Source: Bradyrhizobium sp. 190 (GTDB lineage Bacteria > Pseudomonadota > Alphaproteobacteria > Rhizobiales > Xanthobacteraceae). From it: 64,000 nucleotides of DNA. The position numbers and the translations under genes were made by a program. The stretch lies in the NCBI RefSeq assembly GCF_023073415.1, contig NZ_JADPJL010000012.1, forward strand, positions 322,501 through 386,500, written 5' to 3'. The notes under the pieces are model-generated. The model saw only the letters and a program-made list of their open reading frames with translations, was not told the DNA's origin and did not search any database. Positions 25,443 to 33,043 of the stretch are shown here, one piece after another. The number at the start of each line of letters is the position of its first letter. The first letter of the stretch is position 1.

Positions 25443-27322
25443 CAACAACCTCAGCTTTCCCATTGGTATCAATTGCCAGCAATAGCGCTGCTACTCAGGT
25501 AGTGGTTACACGCGGTCCAGATGTCCCGGACGTTTTCTGGACAAGACTACTAGCTGAATGGGGAATAGGTGGCGCGGATCCGGCGGCGCAAATATCCGTC
25601 CCCGTGGAGCGTTTTCTATCAAAATTGGAATGGCTACCTAGTTCCTGTCGAAGGTTTGGTGTTTCGCTCGGTTGGGATGACGGGGCAAGGAACCTTGTTC
25701 GAGCCATCCAGGCTGAACGAGCGGCTCTTGATCAAGCTTCGCGCGCTAACCCGCTTTCACCTGAAGCCGTGCGTGGGCGATTGGCCGGTGGGCGCTTCAC
25801 GCGTGCGTTGCGAGATTTTCAAGTTAGAGACCTTGGAAAGCTCTTGGCGCTACCGCACGGTGCCAATTTTTCAGTCCCCGGCGCTGGGAAGACAACGGTT
25901 GCATACGCGCTGTACGAGGCCGAACGCCTATCAGCCAAAGTAACTAGGTTACTCGTCGTTGCTCCCTTATCTGCCTATGATGCGTGGATGTCCGAGGCAC
26001 AGGACTGCTTCAGCGAGGCCCCTGTTGTGCATCGTTATGACGGAAGTTCAATTCCTGCCGACGCAGAGGTTTGCTTGGTAAACTACCAGAGACTGTCGTC
26101 AGCTTACGAAGACGTTGCTCGTTGGGCTTCTGATCGCCCGTGCCATGTCATTCTCGATGAGGCCCACAGAATGAAGCGGGGGCGGGCAGGCGAGTGGGGC
26201 AAGTCAACGTTGAACTTGGCCTATCTTGCTAGCCGTCGAGACGTGCTTACTGGAACGCCAGCACCCCAAAGCATCCGCGATCTGGAGGCCCTTTTGGATT
26301 TTGCATGGCCGGGGCAAGCAAGACGTATTCTGCCGGAACAAGTATTCCGGGCGGCACCTACACCGGAAGTTACCGGCGCTGTTGCGACAGCCGTACGCCC
26401 GTTTTTCGTTCGTACAACAAAATCTGATTTACGACTCACGGCTCCTCAGCACAGCGTCTTGCTCGTTCCGCTGGAGGGGCTTCAACGAGAAATCTATGAG
26501 GCGCTCAGAAATCAGTATGCTGGGCAGTTCTCCGTTACTAGGCGCGAGCGCACTGATTTTGCTCGCATGGGTGAAGTCGTCATGTACCTTCTTGAGGCGG
26601 CAACCAATCCGCAGCTATTGAATGTAGGTGGGTCAGAGTACGATCTTGTGGGTTTTCGGCTCCCACCAATCGTTATCCCTCCCGCCTCTGGATTGGCTGA
26701 TCTGCTTGCGAGATATTCTAGTTTCGAGACCCCCCGGAAGTTTATTGAGCTATTCAAGCTTGTTCGTGCAAACGCCGATCTTGGACGCAAAACTCTCATC
26801 TGGACCAATTTCGTACGAAATATTACGGCTCTCGAAACGGCTCTTGCCCGTTACAATCCTGCGGTGATCCACGGCGGAATACCGTCAGAGATATCGCAGC
26901 CGAACGCAGCTAGAAAGCGTGAAGACGAGCTCTCAAAATTCCGAAATTCTGCCGATTGTTTGGTTCTGCTGGCGAATCCCGCAGCAACGAGCGAAGGCGT
27001 AAGCTTGCACCTCCACTGTCATGATGCGATTTATTTGGATAGAACATTTAATGCAGGCCAGTACCTACAAAGCGTTGATCGTATTCACCGGTTGGGAATG
27101 CCGCCAGGCGAAGATACTCGAATTACATTCCTAGTGACCGAGGATACCATCGACCAATCCGTCGATGCTAGAATCCGTGAAAAAGCTGAACGGCTTGGGG
27201 CGATACTTGAAGATAATGACATTGCCACCATAGCGCTCCCCGACGAAGAAGATTACGGGCGTGTAATTGAGAACGACGCCGATCTCGCCGAGCTTTTCCG
27301 GCACATCCGGGGTGGCATGTGA
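25439..27322 (+). CDS. SNF2-family helicase/ATPase
   Basis: A 627-residue superfamily 2 motor of the SWI2/SNF2 class, which moves along double-stranded DNA. Walker A is SVPGAGKTT (about 145-153), Walker B is the DEAH of HVILDEAHRMK (about 240), motif III is LTGTPAPQS, and the second RecA lobe has NPAATSEGVSLH and the arginine-finger motif QSVDRIHRLGMP (about 545). An N-terminal segment of about 110 residues has no recognised domain. It starts with GTG overlapping the upstream stop (GTGA) and ends in another GTGA overlap with the methylase, so the three proteins are probably made in fixed ratio and act together. Confidence 0.93.
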   Translation: MTTTSAFPLVSIASNSAATQVVVTRGPDVPDVFWTRLLAEWGIGGADPAAQISVPVERFLSKLEWLPSSCRRFGVSLGWDDGARNLVRAIQAERAALDQASRANPLSPEAVRGRLAGGRFTRALRDFQVRDLGKLLALPHGANFSVPGAGKTTVAYALYEAERLSAKVTRLLVVAPLSAYDAWMSEAQDCFSEAPVVHRYDGSSIPADAEVCLVNYQRLSSAYEDVARWASDRPCHVILDEAHRMKRGRAGEWGKSTLNLAYLASRRDVLTGTPAPQSIRDLEALLDFAWPGQARRILPEQVFRAAPTPEVTGAVATAVRPFFVRTTKSDLRLTAPQHSVLLVPLEGLQREIYEALRNQYAGQFSVTRRERTDFARMGEVVMYLLEAATNPQLLNVGGSEYDLVGFRLPPIVIPPASGLADLLARYSSFETPRKFIELFKLVRANADLGRKTLIWTNFVRNITALETALARYNPAVIHGGIPSEISQPNAARKREDELSKFRNSADCLVLLANPAATSEGVSLHLHCHDAIYLDRTFNAGQYLQSVDRIHRLGMPPGEDTRITFLVTEDTIDQSVDARIREKAERLGAILEDNDIATIALPDEEDYGRVIENDADLAELFRHIRGGM

Positions 27323-29280
27323 CCCACACGTCGTTGCATATCCAGTCGCAGCGCTCAATTTCGGTAGTTACCGAGCCGAAATTGACGATAAAAAGTGTGC
27401 TCAGGCATCTCGACCAGAAGAAACTTAGTGAGGAGGTTGCGAAGGAGACGCGCAATCGCGAGGTGCATTTACCCCCAGTGAGCGTTTATCGCTGGTGGGC
27501 ACGTCGCACTCTTTCAGTTAATGGCGCTTTGTTGGATGCCGCGAGAAAAGAGCTTGAGCTCTTACCCGAAAATATGCTCGTGGCAGACCCTTTCGCAGGT
27601 GGCGGAGTAATTCCTCTTGCGGCTTTAAAGCAAGGACTCAGGGTATACGCTCAGGATCTCAATCCTTGGGTTGCTAAAGGGCTAGCCGCAATGCTCAGTC
27701 TTCCGACCGCCAAGCTATTGCGTGATGCTCGGCTTCAGCTTGTAGAGTTATCTGAGACGATTTCCGCCAAAGCTTATGGGACCAAGTTTGCCGATGGTGA
27801 GCATGCCAAGATTAGCCAAACCCTAAGAGTCGCGGTGTCGCCTTGCTCTAAATGCGGATTAGAACACCGACTGTTTCCGCATGCTTTGGTTTCGTTGACT
27901 AAGCGCAAGGAGTTGAAGACTGGAAAGGCGGTTCTTGCCTGCTCCAGAGGCCATCTATTTTTCGGCAGCCGTTCGCGAAAAACAGAATGCCCCAGCTGCC
28001 GTGAGATCGTTAATCCCCGCACGACCTATCTCAAGGACCGAATAGTGACTTGCCCCTCATGCAAGCACGAGGAGTCGCTCTCTGAGCGCGCTTCTCTCAA
28101 ATCTTGGCGATGGGATGTAGCGCTTGTCGAGCGCACCAACGGTAAACGTCGTGAAATAGGTCTACCAACTTCCGCAGAGCTCTCGCAGGCCTCTTCGAAA
28201 ACGTGGAGGCCGAGTCGCACTCTAGGGCGAATCCCTGAATCACAGGAAACGAGGGTTTTGACCAGGCACGGGTTTCGCCTTTGGGAGGATATATATCCAA
28301 ACCGCCAGCGTCACGTTCTTGAATATCTCTTGCGCATTAGTCGAGCTTTCAAGAATCCAAGGGTCAGGGAAGCAGTGGAGATGGCGATCCTCGGTAGCAC
28401 CGAGATGGCAGGCCTCTTATCTCGATGGGATCGATTTTATCTCAAGAGTTTTGAGAGTATGTCATCTCATCGATTCAATTTCTCGACTTTGGTGGCTGAA
28501 CCAAACGTTATCGGCGCTGGTGCTGCCGGACGCGGAACAGTTTTTCGAAGGCTGATGTTGTTTGAGAGAGCTGCTGCCTGGCTTGAGCAAAATGACTTTA
28601 CTAAGCGCGGCGTGAAAATTCTTCAGTCCAGCCAATCGAGGTTCCGTAAGAGTCCCAGTAGGGATGCGACGATTGTCGTCGGTAGTTCCGAAAGAATGCT
28701 GTTACCTGACGCAACGGTAGATCTGATACTGACCGACCCGCCCTATTACGATGATGTTCAATATCATGAGCTGTCTCTGCCTTTCCGAGCTTGGGCTCGG
28801 CTGAGCAAAGAAAGAGGTAAAGGAGAGGCTGTTGTAATTCCACATGTGAAAGATTTGGCGAAGCACGCTCGCTACCGAGGCGTGCTTACAAGGGTCTTTA
28901 AAGAATTTCATCGTGTGCTGAAGCCGTCAGGTAGGCTCATCTTTAGTTACGCTAATCGCGAACCCGCCGCGTGGGTAAATCTGTTCGCAGCTTTGAAGGC
29001 GACTGAATTCAAGCCGATCGGATATACGATTGTTCAAAGCGAGAATGAGCACGATCTACAAAAGCGCAATGGACGATCGTGCCGTCTTGATTTGATTTTG
29101 GAATTAGCTCGATCGACCTCCGGCCAGATTTTACAATGGCGTCCAAAACCCGTATTTAAAACGAATGAGGAGAAATATTTGATCTCGGTGGGCGAAGCAT
29201 TCCTTAGATCAGGGGAGATGGTCAACGGATGGGAAGCCCACCTTGTAGCTCAATTGAAGACAGAAATATTCGTTGAGTGA
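27319..29280 (+). CDS. DUF1156-type DNA methylase with zinc ribbons
   Basis: A 653-residue DNA methyltransferase, probably adenine- or N4-cytosine-specific. An N-terminal block with VYRWWARRTLSVNGA resembles DUF1156 and precedes the SAM motif VADPFAGGGVIPL (about 89-101). Three CxxC zinc-ribbon pairs interrupt the domain at about 174, 225 and 245 (CSKC, CPSC, CPSC). The catalytic motif LTDPPYYDDVQYHE is at about 471-484, followed by LKPSGRLIFSYANRE. It starts at a GTG overlapping the helicase stop. It is the modification arm of the ParB-SNF2 operon, or its DNA-marking effector. Confidence 0.9.
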   Translation: MTHTSLHIQSQRSISVVTEPKLTIKSVLRHLDQKKLSEEVAKETRNREVHLPPVSVYRWWARRTLSVNGALLDAARKELELLPENMLVADPFAGGGVIPLAALKQGLRVYAQDLNPWVAKGLAAMLSLPTAKLLRDARLQLVELSETISAKAYGTKFADGEHAKISQTLRVAVSPCSKCGLEHRLFPHALVSLTKRKELKTGKAVLACSRGHLFFGSRSRKTECPSCREIVNPRTTYLKDRIVTCPSCKHEESLSERASLKSWRWDVALVERTNGKRREIGLPTSAELSQASSKTWRPSRTLGRIPESQETRVLTRHGFRLWEDIYPNRQRHVLEYLLRISRAFKNPRVREAVEMAILGSTEMAGLLSRWDRFYLKSFESMSSHRFNFSTLVAEPNVIGAGAAGRGTVFRRLMLFERAAAWLEQNDFTKRGVKILQSSQSRFRKSPSRDATIVVGSSERMLLPDATVDLILTDPPYYDDVQYHELSLPFRAWARLSKERGKGEAVVIPHVKDLAKHARYRGVLTRVFKEFHRVLKPSGRLIFSYANREPAAWVNLFAALKATEFKPIGYTIVQSENEHDLQKRNGRSCRLDLILELARSTSGQILQWRPKPVFKTNEEKYLISVGEAFLRSGEMVNGWEAHLVAQLKTEIFVE

Positions 29281-29778
29281 TTTGCTTCTAGTGCGCTGTC
29301 GGAGGCGTTCAGTTTGCTGATGAAGCGGGCCCGCTCAGTTTTCAGGTCGGGGATGCCCCGGTGGAAGTCCGTGCAGAACTCGAACGGATTGTCGAACCCT
29401 TCATGGTGCTGACAGTAGACGACTCTGTTCCAGAGAATTTTAAAAGCGTGTCTAGTCGCCCCATAACTTGAAGCTCTGTTCTTTCTTCGTATCAGTATTT
29501 CAGCAGAAACTTCGGCTTTCGGAGGATCCCGCGAACACGCGTCACTTGCCGGAGGCGCTCGGTCCCGCATTTGCCTCCGGCATCGCTATCACTAATGCGC
29601 GCGCCGAGTGCCTTGCTAACCGGTCGCGGGACTCCGAGCTTGCTTTGCCGCGTTCGCCAGAGCCCTGCTGGCGGTGCTAAACGCAGGTCGCCGCGACTCA
29701 CTCCTTTTGTGGTCCACCCAAGCTGTGCGAAATTTGCCACGGGGGGTCTCAAGACTGGATAGTGTGTGGGCAGCCCCT
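29281..29778. other. Gap between two defence operons, possible gene debris
   Basis: Nothing is firmly coding over 500 bases. A minus-strand frame at 29250-29570 contains YGATRHAFKILWNRVVYCQHHEG and looks more protein-like than random, so it may be a gene remnant, but I cannot name it. Confidence 0.4.
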
Positions 29779-29822
29779 ATTGTCGAAACGGACAATTGAC
29801 GTCAGTCTGTCAAAAAATGACA
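29779..29822. promoter_or_regulatory. Stacked palindromes, candidate operator for the Dcm HTH domain
   Basis: Three adjacent inverted repeats: ATTGTC-N6-GACAAT (29779-29796), TGACGTCA (29797-29804) and TGTCA-N5-TGACA (29808-29822). They end 22 bases before the start of the HTH-bearing methyltransferase. Methyltransferases of the SsoII/EcoRII kind are known to repress their own genes through such a domain. Confidence 0.6.
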
Positions 29823-29843
29823 CAAAACTGATTCGGGGCTTTC

Positions 29844-31112
29844 ATGGCACTAAAACGAACAAAAAAGTTGACGGAGTTTAAGCGGCTGCGAGAGCTGGCT
29901 GGACTCACCCTGCCCGAAGCCGCTGACGCTGTTAAGGTAGATCTCCGCACTGGCTATCGATACGAACGCGGTGAAACAAAGCCCACCAAGTTGGCTTTGG
30001 ATAAGCTTCGGGAGCTGGCGGAGCCCCGGTTGATGCCGCTGACATCTGCCGCCAACAATTTTCGCTTTATCGACTTGTTCGCCGGAATCGGCGGACTTCG
30101 CATGGGATTTGAGTCTATTGGCGGGCGTTGTGTCTTCACGTCCGAATGGGACAAGAAATGCCAGGAGACATACGCCCTTAATTTCCCGGACAATCACCCG
30201 ATTGCTGGCGACATCCGCCCCTACTCGGAGCATCCCGAACGCATTCCGGAGCACGATCTCTTGGTGGCGGGTTTTCCCTGCCAGCCGTTTTCGATCGCGG
30301 GTGTTTCCAAGAAGAATGCGCTGGGACGCCCGCACGGGTTTCTTTGCGATACGCAGGGAACGCTCTTCTTCGACACTGCGCAAATCATTGCGCACCACCG
30401 GCCAGCAGCCTTCGTACTTGAGAACGTCAAGAACCTGGAGCGGCATGACAAGGGGCGCACCTTCGCTACCATTATAAACGTGCTGGAGAACGAGCTGGGC
30501 TACCACGTTCAGTACCGCGTCATCGGTTCGCAGTCTTGGGTCCCGCAGAAGCGGGAACGAATTTTCATTGTCGGTTTCCGGGAGAAGACTGACTTTGATC
30601 TCAATGCACTGAAGGTTCCGCTGGCGGGCCGGGGTCCGAAACTGGGAACCATTTTGCAACACCCCGATGAGGTCGACCCCAAGTACACTCTCACCGCCCA
30701 TCTCTGGAAATATCTTCAGGATTACAAGGCAAAGCACACAGCTGCAGGCAATGGTTTCGGCTTCAGTCTCTTTGGGCCGGACGACGTGACCCGCACCTTG
30801 TCAGCCAGATATTACAAAGATGGCTCGGAAATCCTGATTGCACAAAACGGCAATCGGCCGCGTCGCCTGACTCCCAAAGAGTGCGCCCGCCTGATGGGCT
30901 TCGAGACCAGCAAGCGTCAGTTCAAGATTTGCGTGTCGGACACCCAGGCCTACAAGCAGTTCGGCAACGCTGTCGTTGTGCCGGTGGTCGAATTTATCGC
31001 TAAAGCCATGAAACCTCATATCGAGGCAGCGCTGCAGAAGCGTACCTCGAAGAAAGAGCCGGTTCGTAAGGTCACTCGTCCTGAAAAACCGGCTGCATTG
31101 ATGTATGGCTGA
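29844..31112 (+). CDS. C5-cytosine DNA methyltransferase with N-terminal HTH domain
   Basis: A 422-residue Dcm-type enzyme, modification arm of a type II system. Residues 1-60 form an XRE-like helix-turn-helix (LRELAGLTLPEAADAVKVD..TGYRYERGE). The methyltransferase has all key motifs: I DLFAGIGGLRMGF (about 77), IV GFPCQPFS with the catalytic Cys (about 142), VI ENVKNL (about 192), VIII QKRERIFIVGF (about 234) and X QFGNAVVVP (about 372). The partner Vsr and an MvaI/BcnI-type nuclease suggest a CCWGG or CCSGG target. The HTH plus upstream palindromes imply autoregulation. Its end overlaps vsr by eight bases. Confidence 0.95.
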   Translation: MALKRTKKLTEFKRLRELAGLTLPEAADAVKVDLRTGYRYERGETKPTKLALDKLRELAEPRLMPLTSAANNFRFIDLFAGIGGLRMGFESIGGRCVFTSEWDKKCQETYALNFPDNHPIAGDIRPYSEHPERIPEHDLLVAGFPCQPFSIAGVSKKNALGRPHGFLCDTQGTLFFDTAQIIAHHRPAAFVLENVKNLERHDKGRTFATIINVLENELGYHVQYRVIGSQSWVPQKRERIFIVGFREKTDFDLNALKVPLAGRGPKLGTILQHPDEVDPKYTLTAHLWKYLQDYKAKHTAAGNGFGFSLFGPDDVTRTLSARYYKDGSEILIAQNGNRPRRLTPKECARLMGFETSKRQFKICVSDTQAYKQFGNAVVVPVVEFIAKAMKPHIEAALQKRTSKKEPVRKVTRPEKPAALMYG

Positions 31113-31560
31113 CGTCGTCACGCCCGAAGTGCGAAGCCGGATGATGTCCGGCATTCGCAGCACCAACACCAGGCCCGAACTGATCATTCGACGTGGCCTG
31201 CATGGAATCGGATTCCGCTATCGTCTTCACGCAGCCAGCCTACCCGGCAAGCCCGACCTTGTCTTTCCCCGCTACGGAGCGGTTATTTTCGTTCACGGAT
31301 GTTTCTGGCACGGTCACGATTGCCACCTTTTCAAATGGCCTTCGAGCCGCATTGATTTCTGGAAGCAGAAAATCTCACGCAATCAAGTTGTCGATGCGCG
31401 CAATGAGGCCGCTGTGGCCGAGAAGGGCTGGCGCTATGCAGTCGTGTGGGAATGTGCGCTCAAAGGCCGTTACAGGCGACCGCAGACTGACGTGATCAGG
31501 GATTGCGCAGGCTGGCTTCGCTCCCGGAAACCCCATCTTGAGATCCGGGGCACCGCCTGA
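31105..31560 (+). CDS. vsr: Very short patch repair endonuclease Vsr
   Basis: A 151-residue nickase that cuts next to T:G mismatches made when 5-methylcytosine is deaminated, protecting the genome from mutation at methylated sites. Every key residue known in E. coli Vsr sits at the same number here: the catalytic Asp51 (KPDLVFP), His64, Cys66, His69, His71 and Cys73 (HGCFWHGHDCH) and Cys117 (WECALKGR), the latter forming the zinc site. It overlaps the methyltransferase gene by eight bases and the nuclease gene by one, so it is part of the same operon. It implies that the methylated site has the modified C in a context Vsr can read. Confidence 0.97.
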   Translation: MADVVTPEVRSRMMSGIRSTNTRPELIIRRGLHGIGFRYRLHAASLPGKPDLVFPRYGAVIFVHGCFWHGHDCHLFKWPSSRIDFWKQKISRNQVVDARNEAAVAEKGWRYAVVWECALKGRYRRPQTDVIRDCAGWLRSRKPHLEIRGTA

Positions 31561-32882
31561 TGTTTTCACTTAAGCAACTCCGCGAGGCGCTGGCGCAGCA
31601 TGGCGTCACTCAGCTCTTGTTTAAGGAGCTTGCTGCGAACGACAATTCCAAGAACCAGCCCTATCTCGGGGGCAACCTCGAAATTCTCAACTTGCTTCCT
31701 ATGGGCGAAGTCAGGGAAGAAACCACCCCTTCGGGAAAGACAGGCCTAAAGGCGCCGCTGCCTTTGCACTGGTTGCGGCCTGACGGCTCGCTTACGCCCG
31801 CCCCTAACACGCAGATTATTCTCTATCCCCAGTATCCGGAAATTCGCATGTCGGGATTTCTGAAAGGTGCGCAGGGCGGCCCGAACGAGCTGATGACAGT
31901 ACGCCAGGCCGGACGCATGCTGTTCCTCGGCATAACGTCGGATCGCCGCATTGTCGGCTGGGTCACTGCGCCAGACAGCCCTCTGGCGGATCAAGTCAGG
32001 CACCTCGGCGAGCTCAAGCAGACCGGCGTTTTCCGGCACATCCCCATCGGCACCGCTGACACATCACGTGAACGTCTCATCCAGCGATTACTCTCCATTC
32101 ACCAGATGGGATGGATTGCGTCCCAACGCCTCGATGCAGCGGGCTCATTCTGTCCCTGCAACGGCTCTAACTGCGGCGGCTATACACTTGAGGCGCATCT
32201 TGGGGTCATCCCTAACGGCAAGGCAGAGCCCGATTTCGAAGGCTGGGAAATCAAGGGCCACTCCGTGACGGATTTCGTTCGTCTTGGCTCGGGCAACCTG
32301 ACCCTGATGACGCCAGAGCCGACCGGAGGCCTGTACAAACAGCAAGGCGCGGAAGCCTTCGTGCGTCGGTACGGTTATGCGGACCAGTCTGGTATTATCG
32401 ACCGCCTCAACTTTTCCAGCCCTCACCGTTACGGCATGCGCAACGAGAAGACGGGCCTGACGCTTCAGTTTATCGGTTATGACGTTGAACGGAATAGCAT
32501 CACCGATCCGAAGGGCGGGTTCACCCTCGCCGACGATCGTGGAAATGAAGCCGCGACCTGGCATTTCGCGGGCCTGATCGAACACTGGAACAGAAAGCAC
32601 GCGAAGGCTGCGTATGTGCCTTACAAGGCGCGCAAGGATCCCGCGCAGGAGTATAGCTACGGCGGCATCGTCAGACTGGCGGAAGACACCGATTTTCTGC
32701 GCTTTCTGAAAGCGATGGCCGAACGTGCAGTGATTTATGACCCTGGTATTAAGCTTGAAGGCGCGGGGAGCAGTAAGCCGACGGTCAAACGTCGGAGTCA
32801 ATTCCGGGTCAAATCAGCAGATATTGAAGTGTTATATGCCAACACTTCCTCCCAGAATCTTCTGACAGGAGGTGCACCATGA
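31560..32882 (+). CDS. MvaI/BcnI-family restriction endonuclease
   Basis: A 440-residue protein that should be the cutting enzyme of the system. The PD-(D/E)xK active site is Asp225, Glu230 and Lys232 in EPDFEGWEIKGHS, preceded by the characteristic cysteine-rich CPCNGSNCGGYTLEA (about 198-212). MvaI and BcnI are monomers that nick CCWGG or CCSGG strand by strand. This protein is longer than those two, with an extra N-terminal region of about 190 residues that may regulate it or bind a partner. The ATG overlaps the vsr stop by one base; its own stop overlaps the next small gene as ATGA. Confidence 0.9.
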   Translation: MFSLKQLREALAQHGVTQLLFKELAANDNSKNQPYLGGNLEILNLLPMGEVREETTPSGKTGLKAPLPLHWLRPDGSLTPAPNTQIILYPQYPEIRMSGFLKGAQGGPNELMTVRQAGRMLFLGITSDRRIVGWVTAPDSPLADQVRHLGELKQTGVFRHIPIGTADTSRERLIQRLLSIHQMGWIASQRLDAAGSFCPCNGSNCGGYTLEAHLGVIPNGKAEPDFEGWEIKGHSVTDFVRLGSGNLTLMTPEPTGGLYKQQGAEAFVRRYGYADQSGIIDRLNFSSPHRYGMRNEKTGLTLQFIGYDVERNSITDPKGGFTLADDRGNEAATWHFAGLIEHWNRKHAKAAYVPYKARKDPAQEYSYGGIVRLAEDTDFLRFLKAMAERAVIYDPGIKLEGAGSSKPTVKRRSQFRVKSADIEVLYANTSSQNLLTGGAP

Positions 32883-33043
32883 TGTGCATTGCCAGCACAC
32901 GAGCCCTAGTAAGAAGTGCGTTGCAGCCACGGGCACCCCATAGCCACCTAGACACTGCAGAAATGACCTGCAACAATCAGCGGATGTGTGAAATTCCCGC
33001 CTGGCCAGTCCCGAATGGCGCCAAGAGAATATTGGTGCGATGA
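32879..33043 (+). CDS. Small coupled protein inside the restriction operon (54 aa)
   Basis: A 54-residue frame that fills the gap between the endonuclease and the GHKL ATPase. It has a perfect AGGAGG at 32867-32872, six bases from its ATG. The ATG overlaps the endonuclease stop (ATGA) and its own stop overlaps the ATPase start (ATGA), so ribosomes can pass through the whole operon without a gap. The product has four Cys (MMCIAS, MTCNNQRMCEI) and no membrane segment. It could be a real small partner or only a translated bridge that couples the two large genes. No family is recognised. Confidence 0.6.
   Translation: MMCIASTRALVRSALQPRAPHSHLDTAEMTCNNQRMCEIPAWPVPNGAKRILVR

Noticed and set aside
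24063-29280. Assignment of the ParB-SNF2-methylase operon to DISARM or BREX
   Set aside because: DISARM needs DrmA and DrmB (and DrmC); BREX needs BrxC/PglZ-type proteins. None is present; only the idea of a helicase with a methylase is shared.
29250-29570. A 106-codon minus-strand gene between the two defence operons
   Set aside because: No ribosome site and no family; it overlaps the end of the methylase gene. A stretch around WNRVVYCQHHEG may be a relic but is not enough for a gene call.
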